From Cyanoderma ruficeps (lineage: Eukaryota > Chordata > Aves > Passeriformes > Timaliidae), in contig VZDJ01000301.1 of NCBI GenBank assembly GCA_008694505.1, forward strand, positions 2,023,485 to 2,087,484: DNA of 64,000 bases, written 5' to 3'. Position 1 is the first letter of the stretch; every line of letters starts with the position of its first letter. A model generated the notes under the pieces. The model searched no databases. It was not told the origin of the DNA and worked only from the letters and a program-made list of their open reading frames with translations. A program made the translations under genes and the position numbers. This document shows, piece after piece, positions 20,929 through 31,500 of this stretch.

Positions 20929-23900
20929 TCAAGTCCTTCTCTTCCCCCTCCATGCCAGTGACAGGCCAGCACACGGGAACGCTGTCTGCAGGTCCTCACG
21001 GAGCTGGGGGGAAAGAACAGACATCAAACTCTGCCAGAGGGGGATTCCTACCCCCTGTCCCCACATAGAAACAGCCTGATCCTGGACTATGGCAGCCAAA
21101 GGAGGGTCTCCCCTTCATCTGAAAGGGGTCTGGATGGCATTCAATGCAAGATGCAGCCATTCCCCTCCCTGACTGAGTAAACCACAGCTGGCAGATGCAG
21201 AGTGGGATCTCCTCCTGCACACCTCACCTTGGACAACACCAGCTCCTGCACCGTGGTGTTCCCCAGGTCCAGAGGGGTGGTTAGCCGCAGTGACAGAAAG
21301 AGGTGAGATGCACCTAGGGATTAAAAATAGGACTCTGGTTATTGCCCTAGAACCCTGGGCTGTGCCAGAGGACCTGGGGGTCTCTCCTCAGGGTTGCTGG
21401 CACAGACATGGAACATCCTCCCAAGTTAATTGTGTCATGGACACTGTACACTGTCAGAAGAAGCCCCTCACTGTACAGCAAACCACAAGTACCCCAAAGC
21501 ATCAGCACCTCCACACTGAGAGCACAGCAAGAGGAGTGGGGCTCCAGGACCCCCTGCACTGGCCCCAAGCACTGATGCTGGGGGTGGTGATGCCCACGGG
21601 CATGGCACTTACTGGTGTTGGATAAGCCAGAGGGGCAGACTGGTGGCAGCGTTGGCAGGTCTGTAGGTGTGCTGAGCATAGTGGCCTCTGAGGTCTGGGC
21701 TGAGCTGGTGGCAGGGGAAGAGGGCTCAGTGCCTGTGCAAAGCAATGTTAGGTTAGTGCTGTCTGCAGAGGTACACGGTGCTCCTGCAACTGGGGACAGG
21801 CTTAAGTGAAGCTGCCTATGTGAAGCCACCCAAGTACATGGGATTCCTGTGGGGATTTGTCACCCTGACCATGTCCCTGCCTTGCAGGTGCCCCCCAGCT
21901 GAACCCACCCATGGCTGCACTGGGGGTCCTAGATGCTGTCAGGGTACCTGGAGATGACTCCATCGTTGAGGGGAAGATGTCAGGGGTGGTGCTGTCTGGG
22001 TAGACAGAAGAGGAGGTGCTCATGGGGTCAGGTGTGCTGATAACAGGGCTGGCTGTGGTGTCTGCCAGGGTTGCCAAGGACTCCTCTGAATCTTCTGTAG
22101 TTGTGGTAAAAGGAGGCTCAGTGGGAGGTGAGGTGTTGCCAGTCTCTGTGAATGTGCTGGACTCCTCTGAAGTGGAGGCTTCTGTTTCAGGGCTGGAGGA
22201 AAGGAGAGTGGCTGTGCTGGTGGAGTCAGTGGTAGGCAGCAGTGTTGAGCTCTCCACAGGTGTTGAGGAGGTAGGGAGAGCTGGGGACATGGTTGCTGTC
22301 ACACCCATGGGAGTGGTCTCTGCAAAGAGTTGGGACAATGAGATGCACAAGGGTTGGTGGTGAAAGGCTGAGCCCATGGCTATGCTGGAGGTGGTGCAGC
22401 ATCACCACCACAGTGAGCTCCCCGAGGAACTCAGAGCTGCACATCAGCCATGGAGCACTGGGAATTCACTGTCCTGCATGGATCAGACACACAGATCTCT
22501 TCAATGGGTATCAACCAGGCAGACCACATAAATCTCCAGCCTGGAAAAGCAGGAACAAGCCCTGGCCATCGCTGGTTTCAGGGCAGAGACTCCTCTCAGC
22601 ACCAGTCCTAAGACCCATTCCACCATCTTCACCCATCCCTGGAGGAAGTCAGACAAACCCGTCTGACAGGAAGAGCCGAGCAGGAACTGGTGACCGTGAG
22701 ACAGTCTGGAAATGCAGCAGCAGCAGTTTAAACAAACCCTCTGTGCTGCAGATAGTCAGGAACTGATAGTGGTGGGTGTAAATAATGGCAACGGGGGAAG
22801 CAGCCCCACAAAGGAACAAATCCCAGCTTGCAGCTCAGGATGAGCCGTTAGAGACGTGCTGTGACCCACAAAAGCTCTGGTGGGAGGGGTGAGACACAGG
22901 AGGGCTGCCCTCTCTTCCACTACTCACTGTACCAGAGCAGTGTGCTGTCCCCAGAAAAGCCCAGGGATCTGTGACTGTCTCCAAAGGATAGGTAGGACAG
23001 CCTGGCTGCCTGGACCTTTGTCAAGGGGTGTCTGTGAGGTGGTGGCTTTGGGATACCAAGAGTGGATCCACCAGAGTGGATTCCCCAGTGTTCCCAGCAC
23101 AAACCCAGTGAGTCTGGGGCTCTGCTCGCAAGAGGATGGGAAACTGAACCACATGCTGCCCTCTGCTTTCAGCCAACCCAGCCAGAAACTTCCAAAGCCC
23201 CTGGCAGCCATGCTCTCCCTGCACACAGCAGCTGGTTAAATAAAAATACAGAGAAGGGCAAAGGTCTGACCCCAGCCCTTGCCAGGTGAGCATCTGCACA
23301 GAAGGGCCTCATCCTCATAAAAGGAGAAGCAGCAACTCCACCTCTGCTTCCCATTTAAGAAGCAGGAAACAGCCCCACAGCATTCCACCCCCCTGCATCC
23401 CACAGGTGCCATCCCTCCACCCTGCAGAATGATACTCCCACTCACCACCCACCCTGTCAAGAGCATCACATCCCACTCAGCCCTTACCCAGAGCCAGGTG
23501 CAGCACAGCGAGGCAGGTGAGGCTCAGCAGCAGCAGCAGCAGGAGGGACCAGGGCAGGGGCTGCCCTTCTCTCTGCCCAGCCATGTCCAGGTGAGCAGGA
23601 GCTGACAAACCCCCACAGGCACCGCTCTGAGTGCTCCCCACAGCCCCAGCACTGGGGTTTCCAGGTCTCCTTCACCCAGCAGAGGAGGAGCATCCAGGTG
23701 GGTCCTTTCACCCTCCAGGTGCTGGCAGCGAGTGGGTTCCACCTGACACGGACACTCCCAAGGACTGGTGCAATGCCCAGCAAACATCAACTGCACAGCT
23801 GGACCCAGAACAGCCACAAAAAGTGGGCAGGGCAGGCCGGCAAGGCCACCACTACCACAGACCTGGCTCCTGTGGCCGTCCTCTGCCTGCTGTAGGGAGG

Positions 23901-26900
23901 GTGACAATGGAAAAAAGCCCAGGGATGAGCCAGGCTGCCTGGAACCCCGCACTTCACCGCAGGGGTGATGTTTGGTGGTGGCTCCCAGCACCAACGCCCT
24001 CAGGAGACAGCAGCCGGCTCTATGAGCGCGAGGAACTGGCCAAGAGAACAGGCGGCGCTCAGGAAGGGCGTGCTCCAGGCTGAGGGTTTGTCCCCTGGGC
24101 TGTCTGTACAGGCATCACTTCCCCGTGTCACACACAGCGTATCACGGCCCAAGTGCGCTGCTGACAGCTGGGGCTGCTTCCTTCTTCTCAGGGTCAGGGA
24201 CAAGAGCACTTGGAGGCGCCTGCAGGCACGGGGCCAGGTATTGGCACTCCCCAGGCAGGCAGGCATGCTGGAGGATTGTCAGGGCACAGCCACCCTGCTG
24301 CTAAACAGCTGCATGGGGGCACTGCCAGGGCACAGGCACACAGAGGCCGTCACCAGGGTACTGGCACTCTGATGAGGTGCTCTCACACCGTAGGCAACAG
24401 GCCAGGGTGCAGGTACTCTGTGAGGATACAGTAGCTCTGCTGGGGTACAGGGACACCAGGAACATGTGACACCAGGGGTACTGGGGTAGGGCACAGTCTC
24501 CCTGTCCTGGTTGAGGTGCAGGGAGTGGGCTGTCACCAGCGTACATCTGTAGACACAGGATTAAGGCTCCTGCAACAGCCTCCAGGATACAGCCACACTG
24601 ACAGGACACAGGTGCCCAGTAAGCAGCACTGCCAAGGAACAGCTGCCTGGGGGGACTGATGGGGTACAGTCATACTCCTTGGGGTACAGGGTACATAGGC
24701 TCTTCAGGGGGTGTGTACATACAGGCTCAGTGCTGGGGGCACAGCCACAAGGCAGTACTGTCACACCATAGCACAGGTCCCTAGCCTGGGACCCACTCAC
24801 TGGCCTGCAGAGCCTGGAGACGGGGTGGCCCCTGAGGGAAGCAGCCAAGTGCCTGGCTGAGCAAGACAGGAGAGCCCGTGGGGATTTACCACCCTGATCC
24901 TGCCCTCTGAGTGCCCTGTAACTGTACTCACCTGCAGTGTCACTGGGGGTTTCTGGTTCTGGTGGGGCAGAGGTACCAGGGGTGGTCCCAGGTGTGGTCC
25001 CAGCTGGCTGGCTGGGGACAGGGGTGCTCCCAGGGACCTCTGTGGTGGTATCACTGGAGACCATGGTGTCTGATGGGGTTGTCAAGCGCCCATCTGAAGT
25101 GTCTGTCACTTCTGTTGTGGTGGAAGAAAAGGTAGTGCTGGTCCCTGGGGATGTGCTGCGAAGCAGTGTGGTCATGGCTGGCCCTTGGTGGGGGCTGGTG
25201 CCAAGCGTGGTGCCCACCCCGGTGGAGGAGAGAAGAGTAGAGGTGAGGGGAGGCAGCATGCTCATTTCAACTCCAAATGAGCTGACAGCCAGGGCCGTGC
25301 TGGTCCCCGCTGATGAGAAAGTGGTAGTCTTGTCACAGTTGGGTGTCATGGCCACGGAGGTTTGAGTTGGCATGCTTGTGGTGGTGAGCCCCAGCCCTGC
25401 TGGGGTGGTGCTGGTGGTGGTGAGCCCCAGCCCTGCTGGGGTGGTGCTGGTGGTGGGTTCCAGCCCTGCTGGGGTACTGCTGGTGGTGGTAGGTTGCAGC
25501 CCAAGTGACACAGGAGTGCTACGAGCTGTGTTGCCCCTTTCCTGTGGTGTGGTGATGTTGGAGGCTGCCAGGCTGCTCCCTTGAGCTGTAGAAGCACTGG
25601 ATGTGGAGGCATCCATTGGCATCTCTGGGGTGGAGGTTGCAGGACGAGAGGAAGGGAAGGTGGCTGCAGTACCTGAGCTGGTTTTGGGCAGCAGTGCCAT
25701 GGTCTCTGTGGGTGTCAAGGAGGTTGGGAGAGTCAGGGATGCAGGGTTTGTCATATCTTTGACAGTGGTCCCTGCAAAGGGGTGGGAGACAGCACACAGG
25801 GGCTGGCAGTGAAAAGCTGGGACCACGGCTGTGCTGGGCATGGTGCAATATTACTACTGCCATGAACTGCCCAAGTCTTGCATCAGCCATGGATCATCAG
25901 GAGTGGGGATTCCCTGTCCTGCATGGATCAAGCACGTGGATTCCCTGAATAGCAACATGACAATCAGCCAGGCAGATCACATAATCCCCAGCCTGGAAAA
26001 GCAGGAACAAGCCATGGCCATCACTGGTTTCAGGGCAGAGACTCCTCTCAGCACCAGTCCTAAGACCCATTCCACCATCTTCACCCATCCCTGGAGGAAG
26101 TCAGACAAACCCGTCTGACAGGAAGAGCCGAGCAGGAACTGGTGACCGTGAGACGGTCTGGAAATGCAGCAGCAGCAGTTTAAACAAACCCTCTGTGCTG
26201 CAGATAGTCAGGAACTGATAGCGGTGGGTATAAATAATGGCAACGGGGGAATGCTTTGTGGAACTAGCCCCACAAAGGAACAAATCCCAGCTTGCAGCTC
26301 AGGGCAAGTTCATGAGAGACCTGTTGCAACCCACAGCACTGGACGGGAGTTGAGGGGTGCAGCAGGAAGGGACCTAAAGCTGTAGTTCAAGGCTCTCGGG
26401 AGGCATAAGCTGCAGACTTATTCCCAGTACTCCACTCAAGACTGCTCTTACTTTGCAACAAGTGCAAATGTTGGGATGGCATTTGAAGTTTTCCAGCTGA
26501 GTACATCCCATCTGGTGAGGTTGCCATCTGGGCAGGGCCATTTGGTGCTATTGGGCAGGTTGTAGCAAAGACAATGAGCCCAGCAAGGACCAAAGCTCAG
26601 CAAGGGGGTCTAGCTGGGCCTAAGGTCTTCTCTCCCCAGACAGAGACCCACATCAGAGACAAAAGAAATAGAGCTCATTGCTTGTGTTCTATAAAGCACT
26701 GCGCTGTTTGCTCACTAGGACAGGGCCAAGATGTTGGAGAGCAAACACCCAAAGGGTTTTAACTCTGTGGGTGAAGTCGCCCCAGGGCCACCCACCACCC
26801 TGGGGAACGATGCTCCTCATTCACCCCCCACCCCATGGATAGCTCCACATACCGCTCAGCCCTTACCCAGTGGGAGATCCAGCAGAGCAAGGCTCAGCAG

Positions 26901-26933
26901 CAGCAGGGGCAGCCCTCCCGTGCCACGAGTCAT
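20929..26933 (-). CDS. MUC20-like small mucin gene with duplicated 5' module
   Basis: Downstream exons in order: 22319-21948 (Ser/Thr-rich), 21732-21613, 21313-21228, 21003-20929 (TGA). Two alternative signal-peptide exons exist: B at 23584-23488 (MAGQREGQPLPWS followed by a Leu run) and A at 26933-26867 (MTRGTGGLPLLLLSLALL). A is followed by its own Ser/Thr-rich exon 25771-24932. All internal exons start and end in phase 1 or fit their neighbours. B to end gives 249 aa; A plus both mucin exons gives 519 aa. The conserved C-terminus reads LRLTTPLDLGNTTVQEL, LSKLREDLQTAFPC, LSLAWRGKRRT. Its pattern (PxDL, V-E-L, L-x-x-L, SL, RG end) resembles the end of mammalian MUC20 as I recall it, and MUC20 neighbours MUC4 in human. 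There is no transmembrane helix. It could instead be two overlapping genes; the family name is moderate-confidence, the coding assignment high. Confidence 0.65.
22310..22860. repeat. copy B of a tandemly duplicated intron-1/exon-2 segment
   Basis: This is homologous to 25762-26320 at a constant offset of 3452 bp, which also equals the distance between the exon-2 acceptors (22319 and 25771). A core of about 265 bp (about 22535-22800) differs from its partner at about six positions, while the adjacent mucin exons are strongly diverged. Confidence 0.85.
23585..24931. other. spacer between mucin exon A and signal exon B
   Basis: About 1.35 kb with no homologue of the 120-nt, 86-nt or terminal exons, so module A has no private 3' end. 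It should hold the promoter for signal exon B, but no TATA box was recognised. Confidence 0.45.
25376..25500 (-). repeat. short tandem repeat coding TTPAGLGLTTTS-type units
   Basis: Three clear copies of a unit of about 45 bp, plus a degenerate fourth, lie in the Ser/Thr-rich exon 25771-24932. They code variants of STTPAGLGLTTT. This is the only short mucin-type tandem repeat in the window and is absent from the paralogous exon 22319-21948. Confidence 0.8.
25762..26320. repeat. copy A of the duplicated intron-1/exon-2 segment
   Basis: Partner of 22310-22860. The near-identical core runs about 25987-26252. Past the core the copies diverge but remain recognisable as far as the signal-peptide exons, where the spacing changes (offset about 3380), implying indels. 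Confidence 0.85.
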
Positions 26934-27041
26934 GTCCAAAACCAGCAGCCCAGCGCCTTGGAAGGTGGGGGACCTGAGGACACAGGGCGTGGGGAAAGTG
27001 CCAGCAGGGAAATACGCTGCCGAGTGATGGCTGAAGGTAGT

Positions 27042-27468
27042 TGGAGCTGCTTCCTTGTTCCCGGGCACAGGGAGGGGAAGCAACAGCGGGCACCGACACC
27101 CCTCCCCAGGCAGGTGCAGCGCCTTGGGCGCGCCGGGGGCATCGGGGCAGCACCTGCGCCCGTGTGCGGGGGGCGGTCCCGGTCGCGGAGCCGCGCCCCG
27201 CGGGGCCCGGCCACGCCTGTGGGCACGCCCTTCGCACACGCCCACGGCTTGTGTNTGGAGCTGCTTCCTTGTTCCTGGGCACAGGGAGGGGAAGCAACAG
27301 CGGGCACCGACACCCCTCCCCGGGCAGGTGCAGCGCCTTGGGCGCGTCGGGGACATCGACGCAGCACCTGCGCCCGTGTGCGGGGGGCGGTCCCGGTCGC
27401 GGAGCCGCGCCCCGCGGGGCCCGGCCACGCCCGTGGGCACGCCCTTCGCACACGCCCACGGCTTGTGT
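27042..27468. repeat. 213-bp direct duplication separated by a single N
   Basis: Copy 1 is 27042-27254 and copy 2 is 27256-27468. They have equal length and seven mismatches by eye (about 3%), and are joined by the only N of the window (27255). The sequence is GC-rich and lies between the outermost signal exon of the MUC20-like gene and the photolyase start. It could be a genuine tandem duplication, or two overlapping contig ends or haplotypes not merged by the assembler. Confidence 0.9.
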
Positions 27469-27504
27469 AACATTCGAGGGCCGCGTGGCTGCTAGCTAGG
27501 GTTC

Positions 27505-27582
27505 GGGACCGGGACCGGGATCGAGATCGAGATCGGGATCGGGATCGGGATCGGGATCGGGACCGGGACCGGGACCCCAGGT
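27505..27582. repeat. 13-unit GGGATC/GGGACC hexanucleotide array
   Basis: Exactly 78 bp: GGGACC x2, GGGATC, GAGATC x2, GGGATC x5, GGGACC x3. The symmetric arrangement of variants suggests local unit spread. It lies about 200 bp upstream of the photolyase ATG. Confidence 0.95.
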
Positions 27583-27780
27583 ATCGAGACCAGAAGCGAA
27601 TCACGCCGGGGACCGTTATTCCCCGGTTTCCGAGGACCAGGATGAGCAGGGGACCAGCATCCCCTGGGCTCTGGGGGCGGATCGGGGCCTGGGATTCGCA
27701 GGGAAGAGCGGGAGCTCAGTTCGAACTGTTTTCCTCGGCAGCGGCCGCGCGGAACCACGCTGCTGCGGGCGGTGCTGAGG

Positions 27781-30676
27781 ATGCGGCGGGGACAAGGGAA
27801 GCGCAAGGCCGAGGTCACGGAGGTGCCGCGAGTGTCTCGGAGGAGGACGGAGGAAGAGGAGGCGATACAGCAGGCACGTCAGAGGGCGGCCCCGTCCGTT
27901 CGAGAGTTCAAGTACAACAAAAAGCGGGTTCGCCTTGTCTCGCAGGGCCCGGACCTGAAGGATGATGCTCGGTGCATCCTTTACTGGATGTGCCGGGATC
28001 AGCGAGTGCAAGGTGCGAACCAGCTGGTGGGAGGGGCTCCCATGGGTGATAAAAGCGCTGTTCCCCTCCTGTAACTTTGGTGCTGGCCCCACTCTCTACA
28101 GGGGGATCTGGAGTGAGATCTATGAAACCCCATCCCCATCCTGTCAGTGAAGCACCCTCCTGACGCTGCCCTGTGTACTTTCCCCGCAGATAACTGGGCC
28201 TTCCTCTACGCCCAGCGCCTGGCCCTCAAACAGGAGTTGCCTCTGCATGTCTGCTTCTGCTTGGTGCCCAAATTTCTGGAGGCCACCATCCGCCACTACA
28301 GGTTCATGCTGAGGGGCCTGCAGGAGGTAGCAGAGGTACAGCCAGGGGATGTCCGTGCTGAGTGGGACAGGGCTCCTGGGGAAGGGGGGAGGCAGATCCA
28401 TCCCTTCAGCAGATGGTGGTTGGGTTGGGTTTGCAGAGCCAGGAACTGTCCTACAGCCATTTCCCTGTCACTGCAGGAGTGTGCAGAGCTGAACATCTCC
28501 TTCCACCTGCTGCTGGGCTATGCCAAGGATGTGCTGCCCACGTTTGTGGTGGAGCATGGCGTGGGTGGGCTGGTGACAGACTTCAGTCCCCTCCGCCTCC
28601 CTCGGCAGTGGGTAGAGGACGTCAGGGAACGGTTGCCAGAGGATGTGCCATTTGCACAGGTGGGTGCCAGCCCTCTGGGAATAGAAAACTGACTGGTGAG
28701 ATGTGGGATAAACTTGTCTCCTGTGTCTTGGGCACTGGATTGACTTGAGCAGAGAGCATGCCTGTCATGTTGTCAGGATTGCTGGCTTCTCACACCCTTC
28801 TCCACGTCTTTACTTCCCAGGTTGATGCCCACAACATCGTGCCCTGCTGGGTCGCCTCCCCCAAGCAGGAGTACAGTGCCAGGACCATCCGGGGCAAGAT
28901 CCACGCTCAGCTCCCCGAGTTCCTCACCGAGTTTCCCCCTGTTGTTCGTCACCCACATCCGCCCTCCTGCCCAGCAGAGGTATTAGCAGGAGACACTCAA
29001 CCCATTCATGGGCAGGTCTCAGAGTGTTTCACAGAGTGTTTGTGATCCTGGGAGGGGCTGGCAAGGAATGAGAACAGTGACCTGCCTGAGGTTACACACA
29101 GATGGTGTGGAGATGAGGATGCCCTGGGGAAAGGAAGGTTCCCATATCTCTGCTATGCAGAGGGTTAGTTAAGAGGAGGAGGGTGGCATAGGCTGGGGAC
29201 TTGGCTGTCTGGGGACATAACACTCAGGGCAAACCTCGCTGTAAAGATTCTGCAGATGTACTCACTGCTTCATCACCACCCAGCCCATCGCTTGGGAGGC
29301 CTGTTATTCCAGCTTGCAGGTGGACCACACCGTGAAGGAGGTGGAGTGGGCAACCCCTGGCACAGCTGCAGGGATGGCTGTGCTGAAATCCTTCATTGGA
29401 GAGCGGCTGAAATCCTTCAGCACCCACAGGAATGATCCCAACAAGGTGGCTCTCAGCAACCTGTCCCCGTGGCTTCACTTCGGTGAGTATCCCAGGCTTC
29501 CCACTCTGCAGCAGGACTGAGCATCATGGCTTGGACCAGCAGCCTGACTTGCTCCTTCCCCATCTCCCCAGGCCAGGTTTCCACCCAAAGAGCCATCCTG
29601 GAGGTGCAGAAGCACCGGCGCAGTTACAAGGACTCAGTGGATGCATTCGTGGAGGAGGCTGTGGTGCGGCGGGAGCTGGCTGAAAACTTCTGCTACTACA
29701 ATGAGAACTACGACAGTGTGCAGGGTAACATCCTGGGTCACGTGGGCCATGCTGGGTACACAGCTGGGCACTCCAACTTGGCAATCCCAGTTCTGCTAGG
29801 AGAAGGGCTGTGGGGGCACTCAGGTGTCATCATTTGGTCTCTTCTGGAGGTAGGACAGAAGCTGGCAAGTGCCCTCTTCAAGACTGGTGCCTCCAGGGCA
29901 CAGTGCCCTCAGTAGCCGGGTTCTCAGGACCCTGCAGAACAGGTTGCTCAGTGTTGCTCCTCGTCTCTTGCTCACAGGTGCCTATGACTGGGCGCAAACC
30001 ACTCTGAAGCTCCACGCCAAAGACAAGAGGCCTTATCTGTACAGTCTGCAGGAGCTGGAGCAGGGCACCACACATGACCCACTCTGGAACGCTGCCCAGG
30101 TACTGCCCTACATCTTCCCCACAAAATGCTGAGCTTTCTTCTGAGACATGGAGGTGACCTGCCTTGGACTGACCCTTATGGCTGTCTCTATCCTCGCAGC
30201 TGCAGATGGTCCGGGAGGGCAAGATGCACGGCTTCCTGCGGATGTACTGGGCCAAGAAGATCCTGGAGTGGACACACTCCCCTGAGGAGGCCCTGCAGTT
30301 TGCCATCTACCTCAACGACCGCTACGAGCTGGACGGGAGGGACCCCAATGGATATGTAGGCAAGCTGCAGGGTCAGGGCACGGGGTGGGAGGCCTTAGCT
30401 GTGATGGCCAAGGCTGCAGTGGGGGTTCTCTGCAGGCAACTCCAGCCACACCCACGTCCCACTAGTTCTCTGGGTGCCTCTGAGCAAGGGGGAGAGCTGA
30501 CACTTGTGTCCCTGTGCCTGGCAGGCTGCCTGTGGTCCATCTGTGGCATTCACGACCAGGGCTGGGCGGAGCGGCCCGTCTTTGGGAAGATTCGCTACAT
30601 GAACTACACCGGCTGCAAGCGCAAGTTTGATGTTGACCAGTTTGAGCGTCGCTACGCCCCCACACACTCCCAGTGA
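27781..30676 (+). CDS. class II CPD photolyase (deoxyribodipyrimidine photo-lyase)
   Basis: This flavoprotein splits UV-induced cyclobutane pyrimidine dimers in DNA using light. Nine exons: 27781-28012, 28190-28335, 28477-28659, 28821-28979, 29284-29482, 29572-29724, 29978-30099, 30200-30359, 30525-30676 (TGA), giving 501 residues, the usual class II length with an N-terminal extension. The first 40 residues are basic ([17 protein letters not shown]), as expected of a nuclear-targeting leader. Class II signatures are visible: [29 protein letters not shown] (about residues 299-312), [29 protein letters not shown] and [18 protein letters not shown] near the FAD pocket, then [12 protein letters not shown]. 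The ATG at 27781 is the first in frame (a GTG lies three codons upstream). The last intron uses a GC donor. It is divergent from the MUC20-like gene and convergent with RUBCN. No break was seen; the gene looks functional. Confidence 0.95.
30360..30524 (+). other. GC-AG intron of the photolyase gene, open in frame
   Basis: Family conservation (NGYVG joined to CLWSICG) places the splice after GTAG, so the donor is GCAAGC and the acceptor is GGCAG. The intron is 165 nt (55 codons) with no in-frame stop, so retention would add 55 residues inside the FAD-binding core without a frameshift. Confidence 0.85.
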
Positions 30677-31500
30677 CCCTCTGTGCTGGGGCAGATGTGC
30701 CTTTGCCAAGTTGCCAGCTTGCAGGGACCACCCTGGGATGTTGAAGGGCTCCCTGTAGCAGCAGCAAGCTCCAGGGTTTTGCAGGTCTTTGCCATCACCC
30801 ACTGCTCAAGTTGCCACACTGGGGCAGCTGCTGGAGACGTTGTGTTGCCAGGTTTGCTGGCAGTTGTGAGAGCCCATCCTCAGCATGCCTGTGCCTGCCA
30901 GAAACCTTTTCTATAACCACTGTCCTCAGGAGTAGCCCAGGTCACCATTGCTGTTGGTAACCACAGCTGAGATTTGGGCTGAGCAGGGTGTTTCTAAGGA
31001 AAAGCCCCCAAGACAAGACTCTTTGTGGAGCCAGTGGTGGGCTGTCAGACACATCTTTCAATAGTTGTTTTAAAGTTTACAGTTTCTATCACCTGTGTTG
31101 ATGGTGTTTATGGGGAGATGCACAACACTGCTGTGAAGGGAGAGCCGGGTGGCATGGAATGGGGATGCAAGCACGGACAGGGCAGCCAAGGCCAGGCCCC
31201 TGGGCCCCTCTGCCAGCAGCAAAGGCAGGCTCTGGAAGGGGACAGGCATTACAGAGACCCTCTTACTCAGTGGCTTGTACCTCCTGCTCTAAGTCCAGTG
31301 GGCAGTTTGCAGGGGGAGGCCACAAACCAGATCAATTAGTCAAGGGGTAGTGACAATAACCCCCTCCCAGTGACTGCATCACCAGCTGCACAAGCTGTCC
31401 CTTCCATTGCTCCTTGCCATCAGCAGCTCACCCTCCCTGCTCCATCACCTCAAGGTGCCATACATGCCATTACCCCACCTGAAACAATGTCACAACACAA
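30677..31500. other. photolyase 3' UTR and convergent intergenic sequence
   Basis: No further coding is seen. No canonical AATAAA follows the stop; ATTAAA at 31861 is the nearest good variant. If used, the photolyase mRNA would overlap the RUBCN 3' UTR by about 350 nt. Confidence 0.45.

Larger units (their letters stand above)
27040..27780. promoter_or_regulatory. GC-rich promoter region between MUC20-like gene and photolyase
   Basis: CpG-rich sequence covering the duplication and hexamer array. It lies upstream of divergent coding starts at 26933 (minus) and 27781 (plus), so it may serve as a bidirectional promoter. No TATA box was seen. Confidence 0.5.

Noticed and set aside
24561..24931. 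Continuation of the Ser/Thr-rich frame past the donor at 24932
   Set aside because: Composition changes abruptly from mucin-like to Cys-rich non-repetitive residues at a good GTGAGT donor, so the extension is intronic.
26856..27604. Several long frames on both strands, including Ser-Arg repeats
   Set aside because: They pass through the N, the 213-bp duplication and the hexamer array; the SR repeats are only the translation of GGGATC units.
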